Made by a program: the position numbers and the translations under genes | In this document: in pieces, positions 25,204 to 33,530 of the stretch | Position numbering within the stretch: position 1 is the first letter of the stretch | Layout of the letters: the number at the start of each line of letters is the position of its first letter | The notes under the pieces: model-generated | What the model saw: the letters and a program-made list of their open reading frames with translations, nothing else | Database searches by the model: none | What the model was told of the DNA's origin: nothing | Origin: Nocardia altamirensis NBRC 108246 | Lineage (GTDB): Bacteria; Actinomycetota; Actinomycetes; Mycobacteriales; Mycobacteriaceae | Assembly (NCBI RefSeq): GCF_001612685.1 | Contig: NZ_BDAY01000045.1 | Location: 40,949 to 104,948, forward strand | Reading direction: 5' to 3' | Length of the DNA stretch: 64,000 nt

Positions 25204-26765
25204 TGACCACGGCTCGGACCGGCGTGCTCGCGGCCACGGCCGACGACGTCACCGCCCTGCTGCTCGACGTGCGCCGGCCGTGCTGGTTCGTGCGCAGCGA
25301 CGGCCGGATCGGCGCCACCTCGGACCCGGCGGTCGCGGCACGCGCGCAGGTGCTGACCGCGGTCGCACCGCTGCCGCCGGAGTTGCTCGGTGACAGGCAG
25401 TTCCAGCTGGCGCACGGGGTGCGGGCCGGGTATGCGGCAGGCGCCATGGCCAATGGGATCGCCGCACCGGCAATGGTGGTGGCGATGGCGAATGCCGGTT
25501 ACCTCGCGTCCTACGGCGCTGCGGGCGTCACCCCTGCGGCGGTGGACGCGGCGCTCGGCGAACTTGCCAAGACACTGGTGGGAAAACCCTTTGCCTGCAA
25601 CCTCATTCACAGTCCCACCGAACCGGCGCTGGAGCGGGCGATCGTCGATTCCTGCCTGCGCCATGAGGTGCGGTGCGTCGAGGCGTCGGCGTTCATGGGT
25701 CTCACCGCCGAGGTCGTCCGGTACCGGGTGGCGGGGCTCGGGGTGGATCGACACGGTCAGCTCGAGGTGCGGAACCGGTTGATCGCCAAGGTGTCTCGGG
25801 TCGAGGTCGCCGAGCCGTTCCTGCGTCCGCCGCCCGCGGCGCTGGTGCGCAGTCTGGTCGCGGCCGGTGTGGTGACCGCGACGCAGGCGCGGCTGGCCGA
25901 GCAGGTGCCGATGGCCGATGACATCACCGCGGAGGCGGATTCGGGCGGTCACACCGACCGCAGACCGCTGCTCGTGCTGTTGCCGGAGCTGATCGCGGCC
26001 CGCGACCGAAGCACGTTGCCCGCGGCAGCGGCGGTCCGGATCGGCGCCGCGGGCGGGATCGGCACGCCCGCCGCGGCCGCCGCGGCGTTCGCGCTCGGCG
26101 CCGCATACGTGGTGACCGGCTCGATCAACCAGGCCACCCGCGAGGCGGCCCAGTGCGAGACGACCAAACAGCTGCTGGCCAAGGCGGATTTCGCGGACTG
26201 CACGATGGCGCCGTCCTCGGACATGTTCGAACTCGGCGTGCAGGTGCAGGTGTTGCGCAGGGGCACCATGTTCGCCTCCCGCGCGCAGCGGTTGTACGAC
26301 ACGTACCGGGCGTACGCCGGAATCGATGACATCCCAGCGGATCTACGCGCCGATCTCGAGGCAACACTGTTCCGGCGTCCGCTGGAGGTCGTCTGGCAGG
26401 ACTGCGTCACGTACTTCACCGAGCGCGACCCGGCCCAGCTGGTCGGCGCCGCGGAGGACCCGAAACGCAAGATGGCCTTGGTGTTCCGCTGGTATCTCGG
26501 GCTGTCGTCCGGCTGGAGCATTCGCGGCGAAGCAGATCGGGTGACCGACTATCAGGTGTGGTGCGGTCCGGCCATGGGCGGGTTCAACAACTGGGTCGCC
26601 GGAACCTATCTGGCTGCGCTCAGTAACCGGCAGGTTGCCGATATCGCCGACCAAATGATGCTCGGCGCAGCGTATCTCACCAGGGTCGCCCAACTCCGCA
26701 CCGCGGGTGTGCGACTGCCCGCCGACTGCATGCGATTCGTCCCGCGACCGATGCCGCGACTCTGA
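25203..26765 (+). CDS. PfaD-family enoyl reductase (FMN TIM barrel)
   Basis: A 520-residue protein related to 2-nitropropane dioxygenase/FabK enzymes. PfaD proteins reduce enoyl intermediates in trans for PUFA and related synthases. Signatures seen are VVAMANAGYLASYGAAG, CNLIHSPTEPALE, SAFMGLT, VRIGAAGGIGTPAAA, FALGAAYVVTGSINQAT and the C-terminal GGFNNWVAGTYL of the PfaD subgroup. ATG 25203 shares one base with the previous stop (TGATG), so all three synthase genes are probably translationally coupled. Length is close to other PfaD proteins. Confidence 0.92.
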   Translation: MTTARTGVLAATADDVTALLLDVRRPCWFVRSDGRIGATSDPAVAARAQVLTAVAPLPPELLGDRQFQLAHGVRAGYAAGAMANGIAAPAMVVAMANAGYLASYGAAGVTPAAVDAALGELAKTLVGKPFACNLIHSPTEPALERAIVDSCLRHEVRCVEASAFMGLTAEVVRYRVAGLGVDRHGQLEVRNRLIAKVSRVEVAEPFLRPPPAALVRSLVAAGVVTATQARLAEQVPMADDITAEADSGGHTDRRPLLVLLPELIAARDRSTLPAAAAVRIGAAGGIGTPAAAAAAFALGAAYVVTGSINQATREAAQCETTKQLLAKADFADCTMAPSSDMFELGVQVQVLRRGTMFASRAQRLYDTYRAYAGIDDIPADLRADLEATLFRRPLEVVWQDCVTYFTERDPAQLVGAAEDPKRKMALVFRWYLGLSSGWSIRGEADRVTDYQVWCGPAMGGFNNWVAGTYLAALSNRQVADIADQMMLGAAYLTRVAQLRTAGVRLPADCMRFVPRPMPRL

Positions 26766-26949
26766 AACGGTAACGCGCACCATTCGCCGATCGATAAGGT
26801 CACTACCTCGGCGAACAGTGGTGCATCCTGCGCAACAGTCGCTGGTTGATTTGCCACCTACGGATCCGTAGGCTCGCGGAGGTTATCGCGCCGACGGACC
26901 CACTCGGTCCTGCGCTGAAGTTAGCCAAACAGACTGAGGGGTAACGGAA

Positions 26950-27954
26950 ATGGGGCGACGTCTCACCCAGCTCGAGCTGCTGAGGGAGCTCGAGCCGGTT
27001 GCCGAGGCCAATGTGCACCGGCACCTGTCGATGGCGAAGGAGTGGCATCCGCACGATTACGTGCCGTGGGACGAGGGCCGCAACTTCGCCGCGATGGGCG
27101 GAGTCGACTGGGATCCGGAGCAGTCGCAGCTGTCCGACGTCGCCAAGGCGGCCATGATCACCAACCTGCTCACCGAGGACAACCTGCCGTCCTACCACCG
27201 GGTGATCGCCGAGAACTTCTCGCAAGACGGTGCGTGGGGGACCTGGGTCGGGCGCTGGACTGCCGAGGAGAACCGGCACGGGATCGTCATGCGGGACTAT
27301 CTGGTCGTCACCCGCGGTGTCGATCCGGTGGAGCTGGAGCGCGCCAGGATGGCGGCGATGACCACCGGTTTCGACCCGCTGTCCATGGCGCAGGATGCGG
27401 TCGTCGACACCAGCAGCATTCCCGAGGCCGGGTTCATGCTCGGCGTCGCCTACGTGACCTTCCAGGAACTGGCCACCCGGCTCAGCCACCGCAACACCGG
27501 CCGCGTGTGCAATGACGCGATCGCCGACAAGATGCTGCAGCGCATCGCGGCCGACGAGAACCTGCACATGATCTTCTACCGGAACATGTGTGGCGCCGCG
27601 CTGGATCTGGCGCCGGACCAGGCGCTGGAAGCGATCTCGCTCATTCTGATGAACTTCCAGATGCCCGGCGCGGAGAACCCGAACTTCCGCAGGTACGGCG
27701 CGCTGATGGCCAAGCACGGGATCTACGACATGCGCCAGCATCTCGAGGACGTGGTGATGCCGGTCCTGCGCATCTGGAAGATCTTCGAGCGCACCGACTT
27801 CACCGCAGAGGGCGAACAGACCCGCGAGAAGCTCGCCGACTTCCTGGCCAAATACGAGCGCGACATGCTCAAGTTCGAGGAACGCCGCGACCGCATCGCC
27901 GCCAGGCAAGCCAGCCGCCGCGACTCCTCGGCATTGACCACCACCCTGGTCTGA
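26950..27954 (+). CDS. Acyl-ACP desaturase (DesA-type, di-iron)
   Basis: A 334-residue ferritin-fold desaturase. Two di-iron motifs are visible: TAEENRHG (about residue 106) and ADENLHM (about residue 202), with supporting Glu residues in LLRELEPVAE and TFQELATR. Family members insert a double bond in acyl-ACP using ferredoxin and oxygen, and Mycobacterium DesA1/DesA2 act in mycolate or oleate synthesis. It lies 184 bases beyond the enoyl reductase gene, so it may have its own promoter. It could act on the cluster product or serve general fatty acid metabolism. A strong hairpin follows the stop. Confidence 0.9.
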   Translation: MGRRLTQLELLRELEPVAEANVHRHLSMAKEWHPHDYVPWDEGRNFAAMGGVDWDPEQSQLSDVAKAAMITNLLTEDNLPSYHRVIAENFSQDGAWGTWVGRWTAEENRHGIVMRDYLVVTRGVDPVELERARMAAMTTGFDPLSMAQDAVVDTSSIPEAGFMLGVAYVTFQELATRLSHRNTGRVCNDAIADKMLQRIAADENLHMIFYRNMCGAALDLAPDQALEAISLILMNFQMPGAENPNFRRYGALMAKHGIYDMRQHLEDVVMPVLRIWKIFERTDFTAEGEQTREKLADFLAKYERDMLKFEERRDRIAARQASRRDSSALTTTLV

Positions 27955-27970
27955 GTTCGCCGGCACCGAG

Positions 27971-28001
27971 TGCGTCGGCGTCCTTCATCGGCGCCGACGC
28001 A
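27971..28001 (+). terminator. Hairpin after the desaturase gene
   Basis: TGCGTCGGCG (27971-27980) and CGCCGACGCA (27992-28001) form a perfect 10-bp stem with an 11-base loop, 17 bases past the desaturase stop. No T-run follows, as is usual for actinomycete terminators. It would mark the end of the lipid region. Confidence 0.6.
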
Positions 28002-28051
28002 TTCTGCGTGACAAGCGCTCGGCGGCAAGGGGCTCGGGGAGGAGGGCGCGT

Positions 28052-28792
28052 ATGTCCACGGTCCGGCGGTTCTGGATCGAATTCGATCTGGCGAACGGAT
28101 CATTCTCCTGGCCACTGCTGCCCCCTGGCGTTGGTGTGACCGGATTCGACGAGCGGGATTGCCTGTCGATGGTGGCGGATCTGCTCCCGTACGACACGGA
28201 ACTGCCCCCCGTGCGCAGGATCACGGTCGATATCTCGCTCGCGGAGAAACTCCCCGTGAACCCGCCCACTCTCGGGGTCCCCGTCTGGCGAGGCGTCTGG
28301 TATCCGCCAAGCAACCTCCGCACCGGGCCCACGTGGCGCCCCCGCGGCGTCGACCGAAATCCCGCCGCACCCGCCTTCGGCCCGAAACCCCGCACGGATT
28401 CACCGACACAGCCGGGGGCGAGCATGCGGCCTGACCCTCTGCCGCTGTGGTGGGACGAGATTCCGTATGTCGACAGTCTGCTGTGGCCGGTCGGGAACAT
28501 GCCCTACGCCCATCTGGGAGACCAGATGTGGCGGTACGCACCCGAACTGCGCGCCGCCATCACCAAGGAGCCGAGTTATGGCGACATGGTGCGCGAAGCC
28601 CTCGACTACGTGATCGCACGACGCCCGGCGCCCGACAATTGGTTCGACCCGACGACGACCACCTTCCTTGATCAACAGCAGCAGGACCAGTACCTGCGAG
28701 CCTTCCGCGCCTACCTGTTCGGCCACCACCCCGACCCCATCTACCCTCCCCGCACACCGACCGCTCCTGGTCGGCTGCTCAGTGGGAACTGA
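28052..28792 (+). CDS. Protein of unknown function
   Basis: A 246-residue acidic, Trp- and Pro-rich cytoplasmic protein with no signal peptide or membrane helix. The N-terminal half (VRRFWIEFDL, RRITVDISLA, VPVWRGVWYPPSN) looks beta-rich. The C-terminal half (PLPLWWDEIPYVDSLLW and MVREALDYVI) looks helical. A Pro/Arg-rich linker (about 95-130) joins them, so it may be two small domains. I do not recognise it. GGAGG-like sequence precedes the ATG. Its neighbour at 28979 is also unknown, and the pair may belong together. Confidence 0.55.
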   Translation: MSTVRRFWIEFDLANGSFSWPLLPPGVGVTGFDERDCLSMVADLLPYDTELPPVRRITVDISLAEKLPVNPPTLGVPVWRGVWYPPSNLRTGPTWRPRGVDRNPAAPAFGPKPRTDSPTQPGASMRPDPLPLWWDEIPYVDSLLWPVGNMPYAHLGDQMWRYAPELRAAITKEPSYGDMVREALDYVIARRPAPDNWFDPTTTTFLDQQQQDQYLRAFRAYLFGHHPDPIYPPRTPTAPGRLLSGN

Positions 28793-28978
28793 CGGCGGCA
28801 TCGGTCGAGAGGCCAGTTGCCTCAGTTCCCGGTGATCAACTGTCCAGCAGTGTATTTCGGGCGATACCGGCCAAGCACACGTCGTGTGCCGCGCGGTGAA
28901 GGTGGGGCGGTGAGATCTTAGGATGGCGCCTGTGCCCGGTATGGTTGGCGCGCCGTTGAGATCGATGAGGAGCCGGTT

Positions 28979-29620
28979 GTGTCGGACACGTTTGTTGTTG
29001 CTGCTCGAATTCCCATGGGGCGGGAGGGGTTCGAGCAGTGGTTGGAGACACCTGTGTCGGGATCGGAGGTTATCGAGAATCACGGCGCGATGTATGACGG
29101 GTGGTTCTGGGACGGTAAGGCGCCGGATTGGGGGCAGGCGGAGGCGGGGATTACGCCTCGGGGGTATTTCGCCGACTGTTTCGGGGAGGACACCGGTGGG
29201 CTGACATACGTGTTGAGGTATCGGGAGGGGGCGCTCGAGGCGTATTTGATGCACTTCGGGTTCTGTGAGTCGAACGTCTATACCGCGCTGGTGATGCTCG
29301 CCGCGGCAGGGCGGTTGAGCTCCGACGTGGCGCCGAGCGTGGTGTTGTTCTGGGCCGAGACCAGCGGGTCGATGTTCGCGGCCGATTCGGGCGGATGGCT
29401 GGCGACGCTGTCGGTGGGTGTCGACGGGGCGCGGTTCGCCGCCGATCTCGATCTCACCGCAACGATCGCGGAGTTGCGGACGGCCGAGGCGAGCTACTTC
29501 GATTTGCTGGTCCGGTTGGCCGAGGTGGAGGAAACGGTTGGCGCCGAAGGCGGGTCGAGGTTCGCAGCGATCACCCGCGATCCACGGTATGTCGATGCTG
29601 CGGTCCTCGCCGCGAGCTGA
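28979..29620 (+). CDS. Protein of unknown function
   Basis: A 213-residue acidic soluble protein from GTG 28979. It contains MYDGWFWDGKAPDW, PRGYFADCFGEDTGGLTYVLRY and AYLMHFGFCESNVYTALVMLAAAG. The composition is rich in Trp, Tyr and Phe and low in Lys, and it reads like a small enzyme-associated or immunity-type domain, but nothing supports a firm call. Codon use drops in G/C at third positions in the first third compared with neighbours. A GC hairpin follows the stop. Confidence 0.55.
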   Translation: MSDTFVVAARIPMGREGFEQWLETPVSGSEVIENHGAMYDGWFWDGKAPDWGQAEAGITPRGYFADCFGEDTGGLTYVLRYREGALEAYLMHFGFCESNVYTALVMLAAAGRLSSDVAPSVVLFWAETSGSMFAADSGGWLATLSVGVDGARFAADLDLTATIAELRTAEASYFDLLVRLAEVEETVGAEGGSRFAAITRDPRYVDAAVLAAS

Positions 29621-29624
29621 GCCG

Positions 29625-29639
29625 GGGGCACGGTGCCCC
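29625..29639 (+). terminator. GC hairpin after the unknown gene
   Basis: GGGGCA (29625-29630), loop CGG, TGCCCC (29634-29639) form a compact stem right after the stop at 29620 and before the convergent gene at 29695. A simple terminator is the likeliest role. Confidence 0.5.
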
Positions 29640-29694
29640 GAATGTTCGTCGGCGGGACGGGCCTGCTCCCCGATGGGCTAGCGGAAAGCGTTGG

Positions 29695-30384
29695 TCACGA
29701 GGCTGTTCGGTGGAGGCGGGGTAGGGCGGCGAGGATGTAGATGCCGGTGAAGATTCGCCACCAGACGAAGGGGTCGAGGGCTAGGCGTTCGGCTGTTCCG
29801 CCGCCGAGGCCGAGGTGGTTGGGGGCGAGGCTGGCGATCATGCCGATGAGGGTGAGGATGATCAGGACGATCGTGACTGTGGTGTAGGGGCGGTTGGCCG
29901 GGAAGACGCGGGCGGCGATGATCATGATCGCTAGGCCGGTGAGGAGTTCGAGGTAAGCGCCGGTGGGGTGGAGGATGATGCGGAGCTGGTGGTCGCCGGG
30001 GAATTCGTCGGCGCTGCCTGGGAAGGTGCCGACCAGGACGATGCCGAGGCAGTTGAGGAGCGCGAGGTAGGGGATCGCCCGGGCGAGTGGGGATTTGGGG
30101 AGCAACGGGGTGAGGAGGAAGGTGGCGGCGACGAGCAGGACGCCGAGCAAGACGAACTCGGTGGACATGGTGGCGTGCCAGGGGGAACAGATGTACCGGG
30201 ACGGGTGGAGACCGTATTGGTGCATGTCGCCGAGACATTCGGGGACACCGAGGTCGCTGATCATGTTGTCGGCCCAGCTGTAGCCGTTGGGTTCCGGCCA
30301 GCGGGATGCGACGATCAGCTGAACGATGAAGTAGGAAACCGTCAGGATCAGCAGGACCGCACCGGTTTTCAGGCGGGCGATCAC
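29695..30384 (-). CDS. DUF998-family integral membrane protein
   Basis: A 229-residue protein with six hydrophobic helices. DUF998 hallmarks include NMISDLGV, SPWHATMSTEFVLLG and VGTFPGSADEFPGDHQL. GTG 30384 overlaps the stop of the upstream lipase gene by GTGA, which decides the start over a longer in-frame reading and indicates translational coupling. Function of the family is unknown; a role in membrane or lipid handling would fit the coupled lipase, but that is a guess. The coding region is unusually repetitive in composition, giving long open frames on other strands. Confidence 0.82.
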   Translation of the reverse strand: MIARLKTGAVLLILTVSYFIVQLIVASRWPEPNGYSWADNMISDLGVPECLGDMHQYGLHPSRYICSPWHATMSTEFVLLGVLLVAATFLLTPLLPKSPLARAIPYLALLNCLGIVLVGTFPGSADEFPGDHQLRIILHPTGAYLELLTGLAIMIIAARVFPANRPYTTVTIVLIILTLIGMIASLAPNHLGLGGGTAERLALDPFVWWRIFTGIYILAALPRLHRTAS

Positions 30385-31559
30385 CGGCGGCAGGTGGTGG
30401 CCGGGACGGGCTTGCCCGCGAAACGGTCGGTGATCCAATGTGCTACGAGGTCGCCACGCGCCCGCCAGGCTTCATGGCCGCCTGGCAGCACGGTGTCCAC
30501 GAGATTCGTGCCGAGAGTGCACATTTCGGCGACGGCCTGGTTGGCCCACTCGGTGTTGACGAGATCGTCCTTGTCGCCGCGGGAGATGAAAGTCGGGATG
30601 TCGGACGCGATCTTGGGCAGGTTTCCGCCGGACTCGTAGTCCGCGAGCGCGGCGCGTGCGGCGTCGTCGACGAACTGGGCGGCGGCCGGTGTCGCGGACT
30701 GGCCGACGGCGAAGTCGTGCAGCGTCGATTGACCGGTGCACAGGCCCTCCAGCCGCGGTGCGGCCGAGAGCAGCGGCTCGTGCAACACCTTGTCGAACGA
30801 GTAGTCCGGGTCGCCGTAGCGCACGGCCGCCACCAGGTAGGGCAGCAGCAAGTACTGGCCGACGGTCAAGGTCTGCGCCTGCGCGGCCTGCGCCAGTTCG
30901 CTGCGCAGCGCAGGCGAGAGCAGCACGTTGCCGAGGATCTTCAGTTCGGGCGCATAGGTTTTGGCCGTCTCGGCCGCGGACTCGGTGGCGCGACCGCCCT
31001 GGGAGAGCCCGACGAGAACGACGTCCTTGGTGACCGGAAGGTCGAGTGCCTGTGCGGCACGGACCGAGTCGAGCACGTCGTATCCGGAGGACGCGGCATC
31101 GAGGTACGGCGCGCCGCCGGGGCCGTCGAGGCCCTGATAGTTGGTCATCACGACCGCTCGGTGATCCTCGAGCAACTTCGAGACGGTGGTGTCGTTGCCG
31201 TAGAGCCCCGGCGAGTTCGTCGGCGCGCACTCGTCGGCGACGCCGGTGGTGCCGTGCCCGTACGCGACCAGCGGCCAACCGCCTTCCGGCGGTGTGCCTT
31301 TCGGCAGGTACACCGCGCCGGACACCTCGATGGTCGATGTGTCCGGTGCGGTGGAAAGGTAGCGAATGTAGGTGGCCGACCCGGTGACCGCGGAGATCAG
31401 CGGACCGCCGTTGGTCAACGGCCGCTGCATGAGGAGCGTGCCAGGCCGCTGCACCGGTTCGGTGCCCGCGGTGTCCTCGGCGGATCCGCAGCTCGCCGCG
31501 AGCAACAGCGTCGCCACTGCCGCCAGTGATATCCCGGTCAGTGTCCTCTTCGGTCGCAC
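30381..31559 (-). CDS. Secretory lipase-like lipoprotein (alpha/beta hydrolase, LIP family)
   Basis: A 392-residue exported hydrolase. The signal peptide ends in a lipobox (LLAASC), so it is probably lipid-anchored outside. The alpha/beta fold shows VAYGHGTTGVADEC near the oxyanion hole, a nucleophile elbow GLSQGG and a C-terminal GGHEAW with the catalytic His, as in Candida-type secretory lipases and their actinomycete relatives. Four or more Cys suggest disulfides. GTG 31559 is preferred, with an upstream GGAG; TTG 31565 is an alternative. The downstream DUF998 gene is coupled. Substrate is probably an acylglycerol or wax-type ester. Confidence 0.85.
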   Translation of the reverse strand: MRPKRTLTGISLAAVATLLLAASCGSAEDTAGTEPVQRPGTLLMQRPLTNGGPLISAVTGSATYIRYLSTAPDTSTIEVSGAVYLPKGTPPEGGWPLVAYGHGTTGVADECAPTNSPGLYGNDTTVSKLLEDHRAVVMTNYQGLDGPGGAPYLDAASSGYDVLDSVRAAQALDLPVTKDVVLVGLSQGGRATESAAETAKTYAPELKILGNVLLSPALRSELAQAAQAQTLTVGQYLLLPYLVAAVRYGDPDYSFDKVLHEPLLSAAPRLEGLCTGQSTLHDFAVGQSATPAAAQFVDDAARAALADYESGGNLPKIASDIPTFISRGDKDDLVNTEWANQAVAEMCTLGTNLVDTVLPGGHEAWRARGDLVAHWITDRFAGKPVPATTCRR

Positions 31560-31761
31560 GATCAACTCGCTCCTTCGACTCTGCTGCGCACCGGTTTCGA
31601 CCCCTCATCGCCACGGCCCCGGCGGTAGGCGACCGGACGGTCGGTCGCATTTATGCTGCTCGGGGCCATGGCTCGGCAAGATCAGAATGTCGGGCGAACG
31701 ACAGTCGTGCACCGGTGAGTGACTGGAATCTCAGATTGTGAACCGATTCGTAACCGGGACC

Positions 31762-32574
31762 CTACTTCAACCCCGACCGCACGAACGCGTTGACGATGTG
31801 GCGCTGCAACAACAGATACATCACCAGCACGGGCAGACACGCCAGGCTCGCCAGCGCCATCATCGGCCCCCACTGGTCACCCTCGGTGCCCATGAAACTG
31901 CGCAGGCCGAGTTGCAGCACGCTGTTCGATTGGCGCAGCACGACGGCGGGCCAGAAGTATTCGTTCCATGCGTTGATGAACAGCAGGATGCCGAGCGCGG
32001 CCAGGGCTGGCCGCAGGTTGGGCACGACAACGGTCCAGAGGATCGACCACGAGGAGCGCCCGTCGATCTTGGCGGCCGCGACCAGCTCCTTGGGGAAGCT
32101 CGCCATGTGCTGACGCAACATCAGCACCGCAAGCGCCGAGCACAGGGTTGGCAGCACGACACCGATCAGCGAGTTGATCAGGCCGAGCTTGGTGAGCAGC
32201 ACATAGTTCGGCAGCATCGTCACCTGGAACGGCACCAGCCAGGTCCCGACAAACGCCAGATACAGGACCTTTTGGAACGGGAACGTGTACATCGCGAACG
32301 CGTAGGACGCCAGCAAGGCGATGAGCAGTTGGGCGACGGCGGACAGGGCGGCGATGAAGAAGGTGTTGCCGATCAATCCGAGGACATCGACCTTCTGTGC
32401 CGCATCCGTGTAGTTGGCGATCGAGATCGGCCACGGGATCGGCGACAGCGAGGTGACGTCCTCCGGCCGCCGCAGCGAGGTGGCGAACAGCCAGTAGATC
32501 GGAAACACACACACCACGGCGGTGACCGCGAGCAGCACGTGACTGCCCGCGGTCCGAAGTCGGTCAATCATCAT
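31762..32574 (-). CDS. ABC transporter permease, UgpE/MalG type
   Basis: A 270-residue permease with six membrane helices. The coupling-helix motif ELVAAAKIDGRSSWSILWTV is the EAA loop of the sugar/glycerol-phosphate importer class. It starts at ATG 32574 (ATG 32571 also possible), overlapping the stop of the partner permease. It is the last gene of an eight-gene operon. A polar substrate such as a sugar or glycerophosphodiester is expected for the class. Confidence 0.88.
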   Translation of the reverse strand: MMIDRLRTAGSHVLLAVTAVVCVFPIYWLFATSLRRPEDVTSLSPIPWPISIANYTDAAQKVDVLGLIGNTFFIAALSAVAQLLIALLASYAFAMYTFPFQKVLYLAFVGTWLVPFQVTMLPNYVLLTKLGLINSLIGVVLPTLCSALAVLMLRQHMASFPKELVAAAKIDGRSSWSILWTVVVPNLRPALAALGILLFINAWNEYFWPAVVLRQSNSVLQLGLRSFMGTEGDQWGPMMALASLACLPVLVMYLLLQRHIVNAFVRSGLK

Positions 32575-33526
32575 GGAAGGCAACCTTTTCCGAGATCCAC
32601 ACCAGCACCCCGGCGAGCACGCCGAATCCGGCGAACAACAGCACGCCCGCGGCCGCGCTGAGCCCGGCGTCGAAACTGTGGAAGGCGTAGTCCCACAACA
32701 GGTAATAGATGTTCGTGGTCGACTGCGACGGACCGCCCTGCGTCATCGAATCGATGAGCGGGAAGGTCAGGATGGGACTGAGCAAGACAGTGGTGAGCAC
32801 GAGGAACATCACGGTGGGCGAGAGCAGCGGCAGCGTGATCCAGCGCCGGATCTGTCCCGGGCTCGCGCCGTCGACCTGGGCGGCCTCGTCGTAATCGCCA
32901 CTGATGCCTGCCAATCCGGCCCACACCACCAGCACCGAGAACCCGAGCAGCTGCCACCCGGTGATCCCGATGATCACCGCGTGCGCGGTACTCGCGTCAT
33001 AGACCCAGTTGTGCTTGGAGCCGAGCAGCTCGCCGACGAACCCGCCGCCGGGATGCAGCAGCCAGCGCCAGACCGCGGCCGCCGCGACGGGCGCGACGAG
33101 GAACGGCACGAAGATGAAGGCCTGGTAGATCGTTCTGGCCCTGCCGTGCACACGCTTGCTCGCCAGGGCGATGACCAGCGGAAGCAGCACGGTGAACGGC
33201 AGCATGCCCGCGATGAGCGCGCCGGTGCGCCCGATCGAATTCCAGAAGGCGGGCAGCTCCATCAGCCGCTCGTAATTGCCGGTGCCCACCGATTTCATCG
33301 GCGAGGTCGGCAGCAGATTCCATGAGTACGTGGACAATTCGACCGCCTGCACCAGCGGCCGATAGGTCCACACGACGAGCAGGAACAACGCGGGCGCCAG
33401 ATACAGGTACGGCACCACGAACCGCCCCGCCCGGCGGAACCGGGCGAGGCGGGGCGAGGGCGGCACCGCGGCAGCGACCGGTTCGGCCGCTGCCTCGGTA
33501 GCGCGCGGAGCTTCGATGACGAACAT
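32564..33526 (-). CDS. ABC transporter permease, UgpA/MalF type
   Basis: A 320-residue permease with a long cytoplasmic N-terminus (Glu/Ala/Pro-rich, about 35 residues) and six membrane helices. The EAA loop DYDEAAQVDGASPGQIRRWI and the following PLLSPTVMFLVLTT identify the class. It pairs with the permease encoded just downstream. Only four bases separate it from the phosphoesterase gene upstream, so all are co-transcribed. Confidence 0.88.
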   Translation of the reverse strand: MFVIEAPRATEAAAEPVAAAVPPSPRLARFRRAGRFVVPYLYLAPALFLLVVWTYRPLVQAVELSTYSWNLLPTSPMKSVGTGNYERLMELPAFWNSIGRTGALIAGMLPFTVLLPLVIALASKRVHGRARTIYQAFIFVPFLVAPVAAAAVWRWLLHPGGGFVGELLGSKHNWVYDASTAHAVIIGITGWQLLGFSVLVVWAGLAGISGDYDEAAQVDGASPGQIRRWITLPLLSPTVMFLVLTTVLLSPILTFPLIDSMTQGGPSQSTTNIYYLLWDYAFHSFDAGLSAAAGVLLFAGFGVLAGVLVWISEKVAFHDD

Positions 33527-33530
33527 CGAC

